NCBI RefSeq assembly: GCF_006912135.1
Contig: NZ_VIRS01000024.1
Location: 41,329 to 105,328 of the forward strand
From: Cryptosporangium phraense
GTDB taxonomy: Bacteria > Actinomycetota > Actinomycetes > Mycobacteriales > Cryptosporangiaceae
Direction: 5' to 3'
DNA length: 64,000 nt
Notes under the pieces: model-generated
Seen by the model: only the letters and a program-made list of their open reading frames with translations
Databases searched by the model: none
Told to the model about the DNA's origin: nothing
Translations under genes and position numbers: made by a program
In this document: positions 34,050 through 42,982 of the stretch, piece after piece
How positions within the stretch are numbered: the stretch's first letter is position 1
Layout: each line of letters starts with the position of its first letter

Positions 34050-36539
34050 TCAACCGGCTTCTCCTGCGCCGGGCTCGGCTGAGGTGTTGACGGCGTTAGC
34101 GTCAGTGATAGCCGTCTCCTCGTCGTCGGGGAGGACTGTCAGTTCGGCGGCGCCTGCGCGGCTCAGGGTACCGATTGGAGCGTCGGGTCCGGAGCGTCGG
34201 ACGAGCGAGAAAGACGGTAATCCGAGGAGCGTCGACCGGCCGGAAGCGGTTCCGACGGCGAGGAACCAGTGGTCGGCCTGGTCGTAGTACATCCACCCGT
34301 CGTCGAGCCCGTCCCACTCGGCGGATGGATCCACAATGCTGTGGGGGGCGGGGGTGGTGGTCGTGTCCTGGCCGGAGGTGCTTTCGCCGGCCGGGGCCGC
34401 GCCGGCGGCGGGGGCGGTGCTGGCGGCGGGGGCGGTGCTGGCGGCGGGAGCGGACTCGGGACGGGGCTCGGTAGTGACCTCGGTAGTGACCTGGGCAGGG
34501 GGCTCGGTAGTGACCTCGGTTGTGACCTGGGCAGGGGGCTCGGTAGGGGACTCGGCAGGGGGCTCGGCCGTGGCCGAGGTCGCCGGTTGGGGAGCGGGGT
34601 CGCTCGTAGCGGCGTCGGCCGACCCGGCCTCCGTTGTGGCCTCCGGGAGGCCGGTGGGCGCGCCGGCAGGCTCGCGGGTGCTGATCGGGCTGGGGGCGGG
34701 CACGGTGCCGTCCTGGTTGGTCGTAGCGCTCGAGATCGGGTCCGAGTCTCGGCGGGCTGGTTCCCCGGCGGCGGCCGCTTCAACCGAGGCGCCCGAGTCG
34801 GCCGAGGCGGCTCCGAGATACGCGGTGGCTACGGCGGGAGCAGCCTCACCCCGGCCGGGACCGGCTGGGTCCTCAGCGGCCGCTGGGTCGTGAACGGCGG
34901 CCGCGTCCTGAGCGGAGACGGCCGGGTCCGGTGAGGCCACTGCCGCTGGGGCGGAGGCGGAGGGGTTTTCGTCGCGCGAGGCTCGATCGGCCGTAGCGTC
35001 GGCCGGGTCGTCCTCGCCGAGAGGGCCGTCGCTGGAGGCGGCGAGATCCTGAGCGCTGTCTGCGACCGGGTCAGCCTGGTCCGGGACCTGAACGGCGGAG
35101 GTTTCGGCTGCAGTCTCGCCCTCCGCAGCCGAGTCGCGGTTCTCCGGCCCTTCCCGGATGTCCCGGCCGTCGGCGGCCGAGTCGTCTTTCGAGCCGGTTG
35201 AGCCCGCGCCGGGAGGCCGGGCGGCGGGGTGCGGGGCCGCCGGGCTCCGTGCCGGAACCGCTTGAGCCTGGCCTGGGATCGCGGGGCCTGGGATCGCGGG
35301 GCCAGGTGCCGCGGGGGCAGGTGCCGCGGGGGCAGGTGCCGCGGGGGCGGGTGCCGCGGGCGGCGGTGTTGCTCGGTCATGGGTCACTGGGATGGGCGCG
35401 GGGCTACCGACGGCCGGTGGGCTCTGAACGGCGGCAGCGACAGATGGGGCGGCGGGGTAGCCCGTGGGGGCGTCCGTCGCGTTCGGGCGATCGGGTCGGC
35501 CGACACCCGGCAAGCTCGGCGCCGCCGGCACGCCGGCACCCTGCTCCCCAGGGCGGGGGCTAGCGACCAGCCCCTCGGGCCGCGGGCCGGTCTCCAGAGC
35601 CTCGGGCTGCAGGCCGGCCTCCAGCCGCTCGGGCAGCGGGCCGGCCTCCAGCCGCTCGGGGCGCGAGCCGGCCTCCAGTCGCTCGGGGCGCGGGCCGGCC
35701 TCCGCGCCTGCGGGGTGCGGGCGGGCCTCCGAGCCTGCGGGGTGCGGGCGGGCCTCCGAGCCTTTGGGGGGCCGGTCGCGGCGGGTGACCGGCACCAAGC
35801 GGGTCGAGTAGCCGTAGCGCGGGGCGTCCGACGGCGGGCGTGGGCCCGGCAGCGCCGCGGTTCGGGGTCCGGGCGGCGGCTCGCGGTCGGGCGACCCGTT
35901 ACGGGCGCGGTCGCCGGCGCGGCCGGCGTCCCGGCTGCCGCCGTCACGCCGGTCGGTGTCACGGCGGCTGGCGTCGTGGCGGGCGGCGTCCAGGCTGCCG
36001 CCGTCACGCCGGTCGGCGTCCCGGCTGCCGCCTTCACGCCGGTCGGCGTCCCGGCTGCCGGGGTCATGGCGGTCGGCGTCACGGCGCGTGGCGTCGCTCA
36101 GCGTGGCCGGCCGTCTGGCCGGTAAGGCGGCCGCGCGGCTCGCGCCCGCGGTGAGCGCGGCCCGGCGCGGGGGCGGCGAGATCGGACGATGCTCCTCGTG
36201 GGGCACCTGCCGCAGCTGACGCTCCTCGACCCGGTCCGCGACCCGCGCGAACCCGGCCCCGACCACCGCGAACAGGATCACCCCGGCGCCGATCGCGGCC
36301 AGCAGCGCGGTCGTCCCGTGCTCCGGCACGAGCCGCCAGCAGAGCACGGCGCCGGCGACACTCGTCAGCAGGAACCCCAGGAGCGCGGAGAGCGCGGCCG
36401 GGAACTGGGTGATCGACGCGCGCCGGGGGCTGTCGGCCCGGACCGCGGCCCGCGCGTGCGCCAGTATCACCGACCCGCCGGTCGCCAGGAGTAGCCCTAA
36501 GCCGAGCGCGACCGCCGCGACCAGCGTCGTCCTGTTCAC
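34050..36539 (-). CDS. Large low-complexity membrane protein, function unknown
   Basis: 829 residues from GTG 36539 (GGAGGG five bases upstream). Residues 1-100 hold three hydrophobic segments (TTLVAAVALGLGLLLATGG; FPAALSALLGFLLTSVAGAVL; ALLAAIGAGVILFAVVGAGF). Residues about 105-720 are disordered: RRDADRRDGGSRDA repeats, then SEARPHPAG/LEAGPRPER repeats, then Ala/Pro and Pro/Thr/Glu tracts (PPAQVTTEVTTE). A short ordered C-terminal domain (about 740-815, EWDGLDDGWMYYDQADHWFLAVGTASG) is the only globular part; it looks beta-rich and I do not recognise it. Divergent from the type IV-like cluster, so possibly a partner. Confidence 0.75.
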   Translation of the reverse strand: MNRTTLVAAVALGLGLLLATGGSVILAHARAAVRADSPRRASITQFPAALSALLGFLLTSVAGAVLCWRLVPEHGTTALLAAIGAGVILFAVVGAGFARVADRVEERQLRQVPHEEHRPISPPPRRAALTAGASRAAALPARRPATLSDATRRDADRHDPGSRDADRREGGSRDADRRDGGSLDAARHDASRRDTDRRDGGSRDAGRAGDRARNGSPDREPPPGPRTAALPGPRPPSDAPRYGYSTRLVPVTRRDRPPKGSEARPHPAGSEARPHPAGAEAGPRPERLEAGSRPERLEAGPLPERLEAGLQPEALETGPRPEGLVASPRPGEQGAGVPAAPSLPGVGRPDRPNATDAPTGYPAAPSVAAAVQSPPAVGSPAPIPVTHDRATPPPAAPAPAAPAPAAPAPAAPGPAIPGPAIPGQAQAVPARSPAAPHPAARPPGAGSTGSKDDSAADGRDIREGPENRDSAAEGETAAETSAVQVPDQADPVADSAQDLAASSDGPLGEDDPADATADRASRDENPSASAPAAVASPDPAVSAQDAAAVHDPAAAEDPAGPGRGEAAPAVATAYLGAASADSGASVEAAAAGEPARRDSDPISSATTNQDGTVPAPSPISTREPAGAPTGLPEATTEAGSADAATSDPAPQPATSATAEPPAESPTEPPAQVTTEVTTEPPAQVTTEVTTEPRPESAPAASTAPAASTAPAAGAAPAGESTSGQDTTTTPAPHSIVDPSAEWDGLDDGWMYYDQADHWFLAVGTASGRSTLLGLPSFSLVRRSGPDAPIGTLSRAGAAELTVLPDDEETAITDANAVNTSAEPGAGEAG

Positions 36540-37035
36540 CGGTCCCTCCGGACACTCGGTGCAAGCGCCTGTGATGCGACGTCGCCGAGAACCCGCCGCG
36601 TCGCGGGAAACAGGGTATCGGGTCCCACACCGGACGATGATGGCCAGTGGGGGCAATGAGACCGCTGCTGCGGAGCGTCCCCATAGTGCAGTTCAGCGGG
36701 AGGAACGGACCGGCGGACGGCCGCGGTGAGATCAAGCACCCTCCGTAGCCGAACCCGTGAACGTACCGGAACATCCGATGAAGCCGGTTGACCCGTTGCC
36801 ACCTGCGGGTTGATCCTCCGTATCGGTGAGTCCGCCTCGGCCGGGCGGGGCCGATCGGCGGTCCCAAACGGTGAACGGCGTTATTACCAACTCCCCGGAC
36901 GTAGCGGTAGCGTGTCTTAGCGTCACCAGAGAGGTGGTGGTACGTCGGCATGCGGATCGGCGGGTGCGGGAACCCAGTAGTGTCCGTGCGCGTGTAAAGG
37001 GCCGAGGAGTCGGCGTACCAATGCGGGAGGTACAG
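36540..37035. promoter_or_regulatory. Divergent region upstream of the type IV-like cluster
   Basis: 496 bases without a convincing gene; open frames are short and atypical. It should hold promoters for the minus-strand membrane protein and for the plus-strand cluster. The GC content dips around 36880-36960. No strong promoter pair or palindrome found. Confidence 0.4.
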
Positions 37036-37332
37036 ATGCTGACCCACGTGATCCAGGCGACCGCAGGGATTCCTGACGGGATTCTCGCCGCGGCTGACCC
37101 GGGCGGCACCACGTTGAACACTGACGGCATCGTCGGGTTCATCGTGTCCAAGATCGTGCCGATCCTGCTCGCCGTGGTCGGCGTGATCATCTTGAGCAGG
37201 TCGGGCAAGGGACAGTGGTCGCAAGCGTTGACCACTGGGGGCATCGCCATCCTGGGAATCGTGTTCATCGCCGGCGCGGGGTTGCTCTTCGCGTTCGGGG
37301 AGGGCATTGCCAAGCTGGCGCTCGGAGGCTGA
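37036..37332 (+). CDS. Small two-helix membrane protein, VirB2/TrbC-like position
   Basis: 98 residues from ATG 37036, five bases after GGGAGG (an in-frame ATG at 37021 contains that site). Two hydrophobic helices: IVGFIVSKIVPILLAVVGVIIL (about 32-53) and ALTTGGIAILGIVFIAGAGLLFAF (about 63-87), joined by a short polar loop SRSGKGQWSQ. Size and layout match pilin-like VirB2/TrbC subunits or small accessory proteins of type IV systems; assignment rests on context, not on a conserved motif. First gene of the cluster. Confidence 0.75.
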   Translation: MLTHVIQATAGIPDGILAAADPGGTTLNTDGIVGFIVSKIVPILLAVVGVIILSRSGKGQWSQALTTGGIAILGIVFIAGAGLLFAFGEGIAKLALGG

Positions 37333-37337
37333 ATCGG

Positions 37338-37691
37338 ATGCGGCTGCGCCCTGACGACGACATCTACCGCGCGAAGCTGCTCTTCCTGGGTCCGAAGGGC
37401 TTCACGCTGCCGGTGCACCTGCCCTATGTGGCATATCCGCTGTTCGCCGTCGTGCTTGCTGTGATCATGTTTCTGCGGTGGGTCTTCACGAGGGACGTCG
37501 AGCTGTTCCCCGCGATCGAGATCGCGCTGTCGATCGTCACCACCTCAGTGATCCTGCGGCAGGTCAGTCCCGACCGTCCGGTCCGCGCGGTGCTGCGCAC
37601 CGCGGCCACGGACTGGCGGCGCGATCGCGCTTCCGACGTGCGCGGCGGACGGGCCCGGTCCAAGATCGTCGTGCGGGAGACCATTCGATGA
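37338..37691 (+). CDS. Small membrane protein, VirB3/PrgI-like
   Basis: 117 residues, ATG 37338 with GGAGG nine bases upstream. Starts with a short polar segment (RLRPDDDIYRAKLLFLGPKGFTLP), two close helices (PYVAYPLFAVVLAVIMFLRWVF and ELFPAIEIALSIVTTSVILRQV), then a basic tail (RTAATDWRRDRASDVRGGRARSK). A two-helix protein just before the VirB4 ATPase is the usual VirB3 or PrgI arrangement. Overlaps the ATPase gene by ATGA. Confidence 0.75.
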   Translation: MRLRPDDDIYRAKLLFLGPKGFTLPVHLPYVAYPLFAVVLAVIMFLRWVFTRDVELFPAIEIALSIVTTSVILRQVSPDRPVRAVLRTAATDWRRDRASDVRGGRARSKIVVRETIR

Positions 37692-40600
37692 GCGGACGCC
37701 ATTCCCGGGGGGACGCCGACGCGGCGGACACCCGGGACGCACAGACCAGCGCCCCGGCGAGCGGGTCGCCCCCGAAGTCGGGGTATCCGGTTTTTCGTCC
37801 GGCGGGTGCGCGGGGGCGGGCCGGCTCCGAGGGGACGGGTCCGGGGGTGACTCGGATTCCGTCCACTGGGGCGGTCGTTTCTCCACAGTCCGGTGTGTCG
37901 CCGGCGGAGGAGTCTGCGGTCGGCGGGGACGTCGAGGCGAATGGGGCTTCGGGAGTGCCGCAGTCTGGGCCGCCGCAGGCGGGGGTACCTCAGGCGGGGG
38001 CGCCGGAGGGCGTGGGTGATGGGGGTTTGCGCCAGGACGCGCCGGTCGGTGAGGCGCAGCCGGGCAGTGAGCTCGGTGGTGACGGGAGCCAGCCGCAGGG
38101 CGGGGCGCCGAACGGGGTTTCGTCGGGTGGGGTCAGTCCGAACGGGGCGCCGCCGAATGGTGGGGCGTCTAACGGTGGGGTGCCCAACGGCGGGGCGTCT
38201 AACGGCGGGGCGTCTAACGGCGGGGTGTCTAACGGCGGGGTGTCTAACGGCGGGGTGTCTAACGGCGGGGTGTCTAACGGCGGGGTGTCTAACGGCGGGG
38301 CGTCTAACGGCGGGGTGCCCGACGGCGGGGCGCAGAACTTCGGGGCGCCGAGTGGTGGGGGGCAGAACTTCGGGGCGCCGAGTGGTGGGGGGCAGAACGG
38401 CGGGGTGCCGAATGGTGGGGGGCAGAACGGGGGCGCGCCGGGTGGGCCGCCTCGGCCGGGGCCGTTCCCGCCTCGGATCATGCCGCCCGGGGCTCGGCCG
38501 AACTACGGTCAGCAGCCGCCGAACCCCGGGGTGAACCAGCCCTCGGGGCCGCACCGGGTGATCAACCAGCCGTCCGGGGCGTACCCGGTCCTGCCGCCGA
38601 ACGCGGGTCAGCGTCCGGGCGGGCCTCACCCCGGCGTGGCCCAGCCCTCGGGCACGCATCCGGTGCTTCCGCCGGGTGTGCATCAGACTTCGGGGCCGCA
38701 TCAGGTCCTGCCGCCGGGCGTGAATCAGCCGTCCGGGGCGCATCGCCTCGTGGCGCCGGGGAATGTTCCGCCCGGGGCGGTTCCGCCGGGGAACGTGCCG
38801 CCGGGGAGCGTTCCGCCGGGGAGCGTGCCGCCCGGCAACGTGCCGCCCGGCAACGTGCCGCCCGGCAACGTGCCGCCGGGGAACGTGCCGCCTGGGGTGG
38901 CTCAGCCGTCGGGGGCTCATCCGCTGCTGCCGCCGAATGTGGGGCCGGGGCAGCGACCCGGGCCGCCGTCCGGGGGAGTGCCGGCTCAGGGGTATCCGAA
39001 TCGGCAGCCGGGTGGTCCGGTGCAGGGTGGGCCGGGGCGGCCGCCTCAGGGTGGGCCGGGTGGATGGGGTCCGGGCGGACGTGCGCCTGGCAATGTTCCG
39101 CCGGGCCAGGTTCCGCCGGGCCAGGTTGCGCGTGGCAATGTTCCGCCGGGAGTTGGGCAGCCGTCCGGGGCTTACCCGGTACTGCCTGCGAACGCTGGTC
39201 ACCCTAGCTCCGCGTCTCCGCGTTCAGCTCCGCCCGGGCGGCCGGTCTCCGGGCCGGTAGTCGGCCCGAACGGCCTCGTCGGCTCCGGGCCGGGCGGTCC
39301 GGGGTCGGATGGTCCGGGCGGCCCAGGCGTTGTTGGCCCATCGGGTTCTGGTGGACCGGCTGGTCCTGGCGGTCCGACCGGTCCTGGCGGTCCGACCGGT
39401 CCTGGCGGTCCGGCTGGTCCTGGCGGTCCTGGCAGCGCCGGGCCACCTAGGGCTGGCGGGGGCGTCGGGCGAGGCGGCCTTGACGGCCCCAATGCTGGCG
39501 ACCCTTCTGGCCGCGGTCCGGCCGGCCCCGGCGCCTCGACCGGTCTCGGCGGTCCGGCTGGCCCTGGCGGCCCGGGCGGTCCTGGTGGGCCAGGCAGTCA
39601 GCGGGGTCCTGTCGGGCAGCCTGGATCGGGCGCTGCAAACGGAGCACCTCCCTACAGCGGTCCTTCGCGGCCCGTTTCCGGTCCGGTCGTAGGTCCGGGC
39701 GGCCCCGACGGACCGGCGGTGTACGGCGGAGCGCCCTCGCGGCCGGTTTCCGGGCCGGTCGGCGGCCCCGACGGACCGGGCGGGCCAGCCGGGTATGCCG
39801 GCGCGCCCTCGCGGCCCGTTTCCGGGCCGATCGTTGGTCCTGACGGGTATGTCGGCGCGCCCTCGCGGCCGATCTCTGGGCCGATCGTCGGGCCCGGTGG
39901 GCCTAGCGGGCCCGAGGGGCCGGCCGGCTACGGCGGGGCGCCTTCGCGCCCGACCTCCGGGCCGGTCGGCGGCCAGGGCCCCCGGCCCGTGTCCGGCCCG
40001 GCGGGAGCACCCGTGTCCGGCCCGGCCGGAGCACCCGTGTCCGGAACGTTCGGACCTCCCGTATCCGGACCGGTCGGGCGGCCGGTGTCCGGGCCCGTCG
40101 GGGCGGACGGCCTCGAGCGCGGCCCCGGCCCGGCGCCGTGGCCGGTCCAGCACCCGATGAACACCGCGCCGCACAACGCGGCTCCTCCGTCGACGCTTCC
40201 GACGCACCCCGCTTCGGTCGCGGTCGCGCCCCCGGCCCGGATGCCCAGCCGGCCGGTGACCGGGGCTCCGGCGTCGGCTCCGCCCGCGTCCGTTCCTCCC
40301 GCGCTGTACGTGCCCGCGCCCGAGCGCTACCCCGCGCTGGATCCCGCCGAGCCCAGCGAGCCGGAACGTTCCGCCGAAAATCGTAAAAAAAGGCCCAAGC
40401 CACGACGGGTGAAGAGCCGTCCGCCGAAGGACCGGAAGGACCGGCAGGCGGTTCACGAGCTGGAGCTGCGCGAGATAGCCGGGCATCTCACCTTCACCCG
40501 CAACGACGTCACCGCGTGGTACCACCTGCCCGACATCCAGTGGGCGTTCCGGGCCGACAAGGAGCGGACGTCGATCCTGCTCGGGATCGCCGCGCAGTAC

Positions 40601-42982
40601 GCGGCGCTCGGCGGGTACCGGCTGCACCTGCGGCGGACGAACCGGCCGTACCCGGCCGTCGGCTGGGCGCGCCGAATGGCGGCGCTGACGCCGAACCCGG
40701 TGCCGGACGTCCGCGGCGCGCCGAGCTGGTCCGACCACCTCGAGGCCGGCCAACGGCGGCTGCACGCGACCAGCCTCGCCGAGGGCGAGGTCTACCTCGG
40801 GGTCGTCTTCCAGCGGCGGACGATGCGCGAGCAGGCGATCGAGACGCTCAACGCGCTGCGCAAGCGCGGGTCCGGGAACGCGGAGCGCAACCGGCTGGAG
40901 CAGCTCGTCGGACGGTTCGACGAGGTGCTCGGCGCGTTCGGCATGCAGGCCCGCCCGGCGACCGCGAAGCAGGTCGAGTGGCTGATCCACCGGTCGGTCG
41001 CGCTCTGCATGCCACCGCCTCCGGCGCTGTCGCCGGCCGAGTCCGGCGGCTGGGAGACCGGTGACCTGCTCGCTTTCACCGAGCACACGATGCGGTACCG
41101 GTCGCCGTACGGCAGCACCGTCAAGCTCCTGTCCCGGATCGGTGACGAGTACGTCGAGCGCCACGTGGCCGTTCTGACGTTCGGACGGATGGAAGAGCTG
41201 TCGATCCCGGAGCGGCACGAGCCGTGGCTGCACTTCCACGAGCAGCTGCCGTGGCCGATGGAGATCTCCAGCCGGGTCGACGTGCTCGGCCAGGGCGACG
41301 CGCTGCGGTCGCTGGAGCACAAGCTGCTGACGATCCGGTCGCAGCAGCGCGACTACCACGAGCACGAGATGGACGCTCCGCCCGAGTTGGAGCGCCTGGC
41401 TCAGCGTGCGTTGGACATCTCTGACGAGATGTCCACCGGTCTCGATCTGGACGCTGCGCGAGTGCACGGGTGGCACCGGATCGCGGTGGCCGGTCGCAGC
41501 GAAGAGGAATGCATGCGACGGGCGCGGGCGCTGACCGACCACTACCGGTCGATGCGCATCACACTGAACCATCCGCGGGACCAGCTGCGGCTGCTCGACG
41601 AGTTCATTCCTGGGCAGCCGGTCGCGAACACCGGTTACCTGCGGCGGATGCCGGCGAAGTACTTCGCGGCGGCGATTCCGCAGGCCGCAGCGGCGATCGG
41701 TGACCGGCGCGGCCCGATCATCGGCGAGACGTGCGGGACGTCGCACCGTCCGGTGATGTGGGATCCGCACTACGCGACCGAGGTGCGGGAGCGGTCAGGG
41801 CTCGCGGTGTTCGTGGCCGAGCCCGGCGGTGGTAAGTCGACGCTGATGGGCGGTATCGCATACCTCGCCGCCCGGCGCGGGGTGCAGTGCACGATTCTGG
41901 ACCCGTCGGGTCCGCTGGCCCGGCTGGCGACGATGCCGGAGCTGGCGCCGTTCTCCAAGGTCTACAACCTCACGCGGGGCGAGCCGGGGACGCTGGCGCC
42001 GTACGGCCTGATCCCGACGCCGCGGCGGGAGCACTTCGCCGCCGGTCCGGCCGGCGATGCCGAGTGGACGTCGGCGGTGGCGGCGGCGCGGGCCGAGCGG
42101 AAGGCGCTGGCCACCGACATCTGCATGATGTTGCTGCCGCCGCAGATCCAGCGGGAGCGGTCGTCGCCGATCCTGCTGCAGCGGGCGGCGCGTCAGGTGG
42201 AGCCGGAGGAGTGGGCGACGCTCGACGAGCTCATCTCGGTCGTTGCCGGCTTCGGTGACGAGGGGTCGGAGCTGGCGGAGACGCTCGGGGACGTGCGGGA
42301 CATGCCGCTCTCGCGGCTGTTCTTCGGGCGGTCGACCGCGGCCTACGGGCAGGACGAGGCGGTGCTGACCGTGATCACGATGGCCGGGCTGGCGCTGCCG
42401 GACCTGACCATCGACCGGGAGTTCTGGCAGCTCGAGGAGCGCATGGCGCTGCCGATGCTGCACCTGGCCACGGCGTTCACGACCAGGCGCGCGTACGGAC
42501 GGGCGATGCACGAGCGCAAGCTCGTGGCGCTGGACGAGACGCACTTCCTGGCCGGGTGGGGATCGGGGCGGGCGCTGTTCACGCGGCTCGCGCGGGATTC
42601 GCGGAAGTGGAACATCGCTGCTCTGGCGGCTTCGCAGAATCCCGTGGACATCTTGGGTCTGGACGTTCAGAACCTGGTTTCGACGGTGTTCGTGGGGCGG
42701 ATTGCCGAGGATCCGGAGATCGCGGCTCAGGCGCTCCGTATGCTCGGTGTGCAGCGTGGGATCGGATACGAGAACACGCTGGCGCAGTTGTCTTTGGCGG
42801 ACAGTTCGAATGATCAGCGGCTCGGCTACCGGGAATTCGTCATGCGTGACGTTGACGGCCGGGTCCAGAAATTCCGGGCGGACCTGGCTTATGTGGCCGG
42901 GCTGCTCGAACACCTTGACACCACCGCCGATCCACTCGGCGATGTTGGCCGGATAGCCGGCCAGGAGGGTGATGCCCGGTGA
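37688..42982 (+). CDS. VirB4-like type IV secretion ATPase with ~900-residue collagen-like N-terminal extension
   Basis: 1764 residues. Residues 1-900 are disordered repeats: [10 protein letters not shown] tandem units (about 160-220), PSGAHPVLPP blocks, [10 protein letters not shown] (about 360-405), collagen-like [13 protein letters not shown] (about 555-640) and [11 protein letters not shown] units (about 655-800). From about 920 a conserved ATPase region begins ([23 protein letters not shown]). Walker A is EPGGGKST with Lys1383; Walker B is LVALDE with Asp1616-Glu1617, followed by [18 protein letters not shown], a sensor-like motif of VirB4/TraC. It should power assembly or substrate transfer at the inner face of the membrane. 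Four-base overlaps on both sides. Confidence 0.88.
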   Translation: MSGRHSRGDADAADTRDAQTSAPASGSPPKSGYPVFRPAGARGRAGSEGTGPGVTRIPSTGAVVSPQSGVSPAEESAVGGDVEANGASGVPQSGPPQAGVPQAGAPEGVGDGGLRQDAPVGEAQPGSELGGDGSQPQGGAPNGVSSGGVSPNGAPPNGGASNGGVPNGGASNGGASNGGVSNGGVSNGGVSNGGVSNGGVSNGGASNGGVPDGGAQNFGAPSGGGQNFGAPSGGGQNGGVPNGGGQNGGAPGGPPRPGPFPPRIMPPGARPNYGQQPPNPGVNQPSGPHRVINQPSGAYPVLPPNAGQRPGGPHPGVAQPSGTHPVLPPGVHQTSGPHQVLPPGVNQPSGAHRLVAPGNVPPGAVPPGNVPPGSVPPGSVPPGNVPPGNVPPGNVPPGNVPPGVAQPSGAHPLLPPNVGPGQRPGPPSGGVPAQGYPNRQPGGPVQGGPGRPPQGGPGGWGPGGRAPGNVPPGQVPPGQVARGNVPPGVGQPSGAYPVLPANAGHPSSASPRSAPPGRPVSGPVVGPNGLVGSGPGGPGSDGPGGPGVVGPSGSGGPAGPGGPTGPGGPTGPGGPAGPGGPGSAGPPRAGGGVGRGGLDGPNAGDPSGRGPAGPGASTGLGGPAGPGGPGGPGGPGSQRGPVGQPGSGAANGAPPYSGPSRPVSGPVVGPGGPDGPAVYGGAPSRPVSGPVGGPDGPGGPAGYAGAPSRPVSGPIVGPDGYVGAPSRPISGPIVGPGGPSGPEGPAGYGGAPSRPTSGPVGGQGPRPVSGPAGAPVSGPAGAPVSGTFGPPVSGPVGRPVSGPVGADGLERGPGPAPWPVQHPMNTAPHNAAPPSTLPTHPASVAVAPPARMPSRPVTGAPASAPPASVPPALYVPAPERYPALDPAEPSEPERSAENRKKRPKPRRVKSRPPKDRKDRQAVHELELREIAGHLTFTRNDVTAWYHLPDIQWAFRADKERTSILLGIAAQYAALGGYRLHLRRTNRPYPAVGWARRMAALTPNPVPDVRGAPSWSDHLEAGQRRLHATSLAEGEVYLGVVFQRRTMREQAIETLNALRKRGSGNAERNRLEQLVGRFDEVLGAFGMQARPATAKQVEWLIHRSVALCMPPPPALSPAESGGWETGDLLAFTEHTMRYRSPYGSTVKLLSRIGDEYVERHVAVLTFGRMEELSIPERHEPWLHFHEQLPWPMEISSRVDVLGQGDALRSLEHKLLTIRSQQRDYHEHEMDAPPELERLAQRALDISDEMSTGLDLDAARVHGWHRIAVAGRSEEECMRRARALTDHYRSMRITLNHPRDQLRLLDEFIPGQPVANTGYLRRMPAKYFAAAIPQAAAAIGDRRGPIIGETCGTSHRPVMWDPHYATEVRERSGLAVFVAEPGGGKSTLMGGIAYLAARRGVQCTILDPSGPLARLATMPELAPFSKVYNLTRGEPGTLAPYGLIPTPRREHFAAGPAGDAEWTSAVAAARAERKALATDICMMLLPPQIQRERSSPILLQRAARQVEPEEWATLDELISVVAGFGDEGSELAETLGDVRDMPLSRLFFGRSTAAYGQDEAVLTVITMAGLALPDLTIDREFWQLEERMALPMLHLATAFTTRRAYGRAMHERKLVALDETHFLAGWGSGRALFTRLARDSRKWNIAALAASQNPVDILGLDVQNLVSTVFVGRIAEDPEIAAQALRMLGVQRGIGYENTLAQLSLADSSNDQRLGYREFVMRDVDGRVQKFRADLAYVAGLLEHLDTTADPLGDVGRIAGQEGDAR
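38165..38335 (+). repeat. 15-bp tandem repeat in the VirB4-like gene
   Basis: At least ten copies of a 15-base unit (GGCGGGGTGTCTAAC and variants) encoding [10 protein letters not shown]; five consecutive copies around 38220-38290 are identical, indicating recent slippage. Confidence 0.9.
39345..39600 (+). repeat. Collagen-like Gly-X-Y coding tract in the VirB4-like gene
   Basis: Repeats of GGTCCTGGCGGTCCGAC and relatives encode Gly-Pro-Gly and Gly-Pro-Ala/Thr triplets. Confidence 0.8.

Noticed and set aside
38165..38335. Regularly spaced repeats that could be taken for CRISPR
   Set aside because: Units are 15 bases, contiguous without spacers, in frame inside a coding gene; no cas genes nearby.
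39224..41770. 848-codon antisense frame opposite the VirB4-like gene
   Set aside because: Shadow frame; the plus-strand frame has intact Walker motifs and coupled overlaps with neighbours.
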